A stretch of 64,000 nucleotides of DNA from Variovorax sp. V93 (GTDB lineage Bacteria; Pseudomonadota; Gammaproteobacteria; Burkholderiales; Burkholderiaceae_C). Below, piece by piece: positions 61,321 through 64,000 of the stretch. How positions within the stretch are numbered: the stretch's first letter is position 1; each line of letters starts with the position of its first letter. The position numbers and the translations under genes are program-made. The notes below the pieces were generated by a model, which was not told the DNA's origin, searched no databases, and saw only the letters and a program-made list of their open reading frames with translations. The stretch covers positions 1 through 64,000 of the forward strand of contig NZ_AP028669.1 in assembly GCF_041154485.1 (NCBI RefSeq). The letters run 5' to 3'.

Positions 61321-61743
61321 CTAGCGCGGCGCCAGCACCGCCATTGTGATGCGCGAGACGCAGGTCAATTCGCCCGCGTCGTTGGTCATGTCGATCTGCC
61401 ACACCTGGGTGGTGCGCCCCCGGTGCACCGGCCGCGCGGTGCCCGTGACCCAGCCGCTCGTGGCCGAGCGGATGTGGTTGGCGTTGATGTCCAGGCCCAC
61501 GGCCCGGTCGCCCTCGGGGGCCGAGTAGTGCGCGCCGCAGGAGCCCAGCGTCTCGGCCAGCACCACCGACACGCCGCCGTGCAGGATGCCGTAGGGCTGG
61601 CGGGTGCGCTCGTCCACCGGCACGCGGGCGCGGATGAAGTCGTCGCCCACCTCCAGGAATTCCATGCCCAGCGTGGACACGGCGGTGCCGATGTGGTTGC
61701 GGGTCAGTTCCTCGACAGAGATGTCTTTTTTCCAGATACGCAT
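61321..61743 (-). CDS. PaaI-like hotdog thioesterase
   Basis: A 140-residue hotdog-fold protein. Catalytic region RQPYGILHGGVSVVLAETLGSCGAHY (H-G-G with Gln/Glu-like ETLGS) and the tail GTARPVHRGRTTQVWQIDMTNDAGELTCVSRITMAV match the YdiI/PaaI thioesterase family (acyl-CoA hydrolase). The physiological acyl-CoA is unknown. GGAGA precedes the ATG at 61743. Confidence 0.9.
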   Translation of the reverse strand: MRIWKKDISVEELTRNHIGTAVSTLGMEFLEVGDDFIRARVPVDERTRQPYGILHGGVSVVLAETLGSCGAHYSAPEGDRAVGLDINANHIRSATSGWVTGTARPVHRGRTTQVWQIDMTNDAGELTCVSRITMAVLAPR

Positions 61744-61826
61744 TCGGTTTCTCCGGTACAGGATTTGGGAAACTATAGCGACGGGGGCTGACAACGGCAG
61801 TCGCCTTTGCGTGCTAAGTTGGCCGG

Positions 61827-63164
61827 ATGAAACGTCCTGTCCGCCGTTGGCTCATCGGCATTGCCGCGGTCCTGCTGCTGGGTGCCGGCGCGCTGGTGTG
61901 GGTGGCGAGCACCCGCCTGCCCAGCGACGAGGAAGTGGCCGCGCGCATTGCCGAAGGTTTCGAGAAGCGCTTCGGCGTGGGCCTGAAGATCGGCGGTGCG
62001 CACTGGGCGCTGTGGCCCAGCCCCGTGCTGGTGCTGTCCGACCTGGCCACCGAGCAGCCGCGCCCCGTCACGCTGCGCCGCATCACGGTGCAGCTCAAGC
62101 TGCGGGAGCTGCTGCGCCGGGTCGTCGCGATCGACGAGGTCGAGATCGAAAGCCTGGTGCTGCCGCGCGAGTCGGTGCGCGCGTTCCGCGGCAAGGGCCC
62201 CAAGCCGAAGGAGGGCGGCCACATCGTCGCGCTGCCCGCGCCCTGGACGCTGGCGCCCGTTCCGCTCGAAAAGCTGCGCTGGCGCGACCTGAGCTGGATC
62301 GACCGGCGCGGCATTGCGCTGGCCTATGACGGCGAAATCAGCTTCGACGCCGGCTGGCGGCCGCGCCAGGCGCGCATCGAACGCGCCGGCGCATCGCCAC
62401 CCGCCCGGCTGCGCCTGGACCGCGCCGCCGGACAGGACCGGTGGCGCACCCGCATCGACGTGGGCGGTGGTACCGCGAACGGTGTGACGTGGTTCGAGGC
62501 GTTGCCGAACGACCTGCTGCGCGTGTCGGCCGAGCTCGAGCCTCGGCAGGTGGACATCGAAGGACTGGTTCAGGCCTTCGGCCGGCGCAGCGCCGTGGCC
62601 GGCAAGGTATCGGGCCAGTCCACGCTGGTGGCCGAGGCCGGCGAAGTGGGCGCGCTGCTGCGCAGCCTGCGCACCCGCACCACCTTCTCGGTCCAGCCCG
62701 CCACGCTCACGCGGCTGGACCTGGCCAAGGCCGTGACCACCGCCGGCATCAGCCGCGGCGGCGCCACGCCGCTCGACGAGCTCACCGGCGTGCTCGACAC
62801 GCAGGGCACCGAAGACGGCGTCGTGATGCGCTACACCGGGCTCAAGGCGCGTTCGGGCGTGCTCACGGCCAGCGGCAACCTGCGGCTCTTCAACGGCAAG
62901 CTGGACGGCGAGATGGCGGTCGACCTGGTCGATGGCGTGGTGGGCATGCCGCTCAAGATCGGCGGGACCATGAGCGAGCCCGAGGTGTCGCTGACCGGCG
63001 GTGCGCTGGCCGGTGCGGCGGTCGGCACCGCGCTGCTGCCGGGCGTGGGCACGGCCATCGGCGCGCGCGCGGGGCAGCAGATCGAAAGGCTTTTCGGCGA
63101 GGAAGAGCCCGCGAAGAAGGCAGCGCCGGCGGCTCGCAGGAAAGGCCCTCGGGTTTCCCCCTGA
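61827..63164 (+). CDS. AsmA family protein
   Basis: A 445-residue AsmA/DUF748-like inner-membrane protein. One N-terminal helix (WLIGIAAVLLLGAGALVWVAST) is followed by a repetitive beta-rich region with the AsmA patterns LSDLATEQPRPVTLRRITVQLKLRELLRRVVAIDEVEIESLVL and DGEMAVDLVDGVVGMPLKIGGTMSEPEVSLTGGALAGAAVGTALLPGVGTAIGARAG. It is short compared with AsmA of E. coli (617). AsmA proteins are linked to lipid transport or outer-membrane assembly. Confidence 0.88.
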   Translation: MKRPVRRWLIGIAAVLLLGAGALVWVASTRLPSDEEVAARIAEGFEKRFGVGLKIGGAHWALWPSPVLVLSDLATEQPRPVTLRRITVQLKLRELLRRVVAIDEVEIESLVLPRESVRAFRGKGPKPKEGGHIVALPAPWTLAPVPLEKLRWRDLSWIDRRGIALAYDGEISFDAGWRPRQARIERAGASPPARLRLDRAAGQDRWRTRIDVGGGTANGVTWFEALPNDLLRVSAELEPRQVDIEGLVQAFGRRSAVAGKVSGQSTLVAEAGEVGALLRSLRTRTTFSVQPATLTRLDLAKAVTTAGISRGGATPLDELTGVLDTQGTEDGVVMRYTGLKARSGVLTASGNLRLFNGKLDGEMAVDLVDGVVGMPLKIGGTMSEPEVSLTGGALAGAAVGTALLPGVGTAIGARAGQQIERLFGEEEPAKKAAPAARRKGPRVSP

Positions 63165-63224
63165 CCGGTGCCGGCGGGGCCTGCCACTGAAGCTCGTTGA
63201 AGCCGCGCTGCGCACCCCGAGGCA

Positions 63225-64000
63225 TCAACCGAAGGCCTTGATGACGGCCGGCACCGTCAGCACCGCCGTGTAGTAGCCCATGAACTGCACGCCGGTGTTG
63301 AAGCCGATGGCGCGCGACAGCAGGCCCCCGAGCAGGCCCATCGTGAGGATCACCAGCAAGCCGAGCAGCTGCCCTTCCCACACGCTGATCACCACGATCA
63401 GGCCAACGAAGGTCGCGATGATGGCCTCGTGGCTCACCTTGCGCGAGACGAAGAGCGCCGCGCGGCGCGCGAAGTTCATCGTGAACGGATAGGCCACCAG
63501 CGCCGCGAGCATCACCGCCAGCATGCCGTAGCCCAGGAACTCCCAGTGGTTCAGCAGGTTGTGCAGGTTGTGGGTCTGGCCGGTGGCCGAATCGATGGTG
63601 AACACCGGCGGCGCATTGAAGAGCGGCGCGGCCGGGCCGGCCGCCACCGGGCTCAGCGGCAGGCCGATGGCGATCAGCGGGATCAGCGCCTCGGCGATGT
63701 ACGTGGCCTCGGTCACGCCGTTGCGCGCGGCCAGCGTGGTGGTCAACCGGTGGTAGGCGTGCTTGATGCGCGAACCCACCAGCTCGCCCAGCACCACCGT
63801 CATCGCGACCGGGCTGAACACGAAGGTGGCGCTGGAGATCGCGGCGGTCGCAACGGTCCACTTCACCTGTCCGCGGTCGAGCACCTTGAACGGGTTCGGA
63901 AAGTAGCCTGACCAGCCCTTCACGTCCGGCGCGAGCGAGAAGGTGCGGACCTTGTCGCGCTTCATGCGGGCGCGTGCCGCCGGCGAGATCACCGAGAACA
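63225..64000 (-). CDS. Tripartite tricarboxylate transporter permease, TctA-like (partial)
   Basis: The 3' part of a TctA-type large permease; the 5' end lies beyond the window. The visible 258 residues have several hydrophobic segments with the conserved VVLGELVGSRIKHAYHRLTTTLAARNGVTEATYIAEALIPLIAIGLPLSPVAAGPAAPLFNAPPVF and GYGMLAVMLAALVAYPFTMNFARRAALFV. It forms a TTT system with TctB and a periplasmic Bug-family binding protein, neither of which is in the window. The substrate is unknown. Confidence 0.85.
   Translation of the reverse strand, partial: FSVISPAARARMKRDKVRTFSLAPDVKGWSGYFPNPFKVLDRGQVKWTVATAAISSATFVFSPVAMTVVLGELVGSRIKHAYHRLTTTLAARNGVTEATYIAEALIPLIAIGLPLSPVAAGPAAPLFNAPPVFTIDSATGQTHNLHNLLNHWEFLGYGMLAVMLAALVAYPFTMNFARRAALFVSRKVSHEAIIATFVGLIVVISVWEGQLLGLLVILTMGLLGGLLSRAIGFNTGVQFMGYYTAVLTVPAVIKAFG

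Overview
The window looks like the start of a chromosome from a high-GC betaproteobacterium of the family Comamonadaceae, most likely Variovorax or a close relative. This assignment rests on the dnaA-dnaN-gyrB opening, very GC-rich codon use, the whole gene complement (PHA phasin-like protein, MinCDE, UraA-type permease, TctA-type permease, CysB) and copies of a short GCTATT-loop-AATAGC hairpin that I associate with this family. No search was run, so genus is an inference. I see no rRNA, tRNA, CRISPR array, insertion sequence or prophage.

Layout. 0-5.3 kb: replication genes dnaA, dnaN, gyrB. 5.3-16.8 kb: small secreted or membrane proteins, including a tandem pair of paralogues, a metallophosphoesterase, a phasin-like protein, PagL, the conserved nuclease-clsB-ybhN phospholipid operon, a Spy/CpxP-like protein, a flavodoxin-fold protein and a pirin. 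16.8-29.5 kb: an envelope block. A five-gene minus-strand operon (VIT/vWA protein with a PEP-CTERM-like tail, exosortase, small membrane-anchored protein, GT51 peptidoglycan glycosyltransferase, GNAT) is divergent from creD. mrcA (PBP1A) follows creD and the creBC two-component genes close the block. The intergenic region between the exosortase operon and creD carries an exact match to the CreB box TTCAC-N6-TTCAC, which ties the block into one predicted regulon. This is the most interesting system I found.

29.5-30 kb: a roughly 500-base gene-free, AT-richer segment has two exact DnaA boxes, a third degenerate box, four consecutive TAG trinucleotides and an IHF-like site. It is a good candidate for a replication origin away from dnaA. 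30-42 kb: TerB-like protein, copper resistance (cueR, copZ, copA with two CueR-type operators), a hydrolase-ACP-ketosynthase mini-cluster, a two-component system, RidA, old yellow enzyme and GST. 42-48.3 kb: chromosome segregation neighbourhood mnmG, rsmG, lysE-like, parA, hydrolase, parB, with an exact parS inside mnmG and a one-mismatch parS inside rsmG. 48.4-57.8 kb: CsgG-like lipoprotein, FAD oxidase, DinB-like protein, cobalamin adenosyltransferase, CYTH protein, a frameshifted arylesterase, RcnB-like protein, cysB, and a TetR/microprotein/hydrolase unit flanked by matching palindromic operators. 57.9-64 kb: minCDE, nucleobase permease, PaaI-like thioesterase, AsmA-like protein and the 3' part of a TctA-type permease that runs off the window.

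Gene starts were moved from the longest open frame to the nearest start supported by a Shine-Dalgarno sequence, translational overlap or family conservation wherever possible. Where no such support exists, this is stated.
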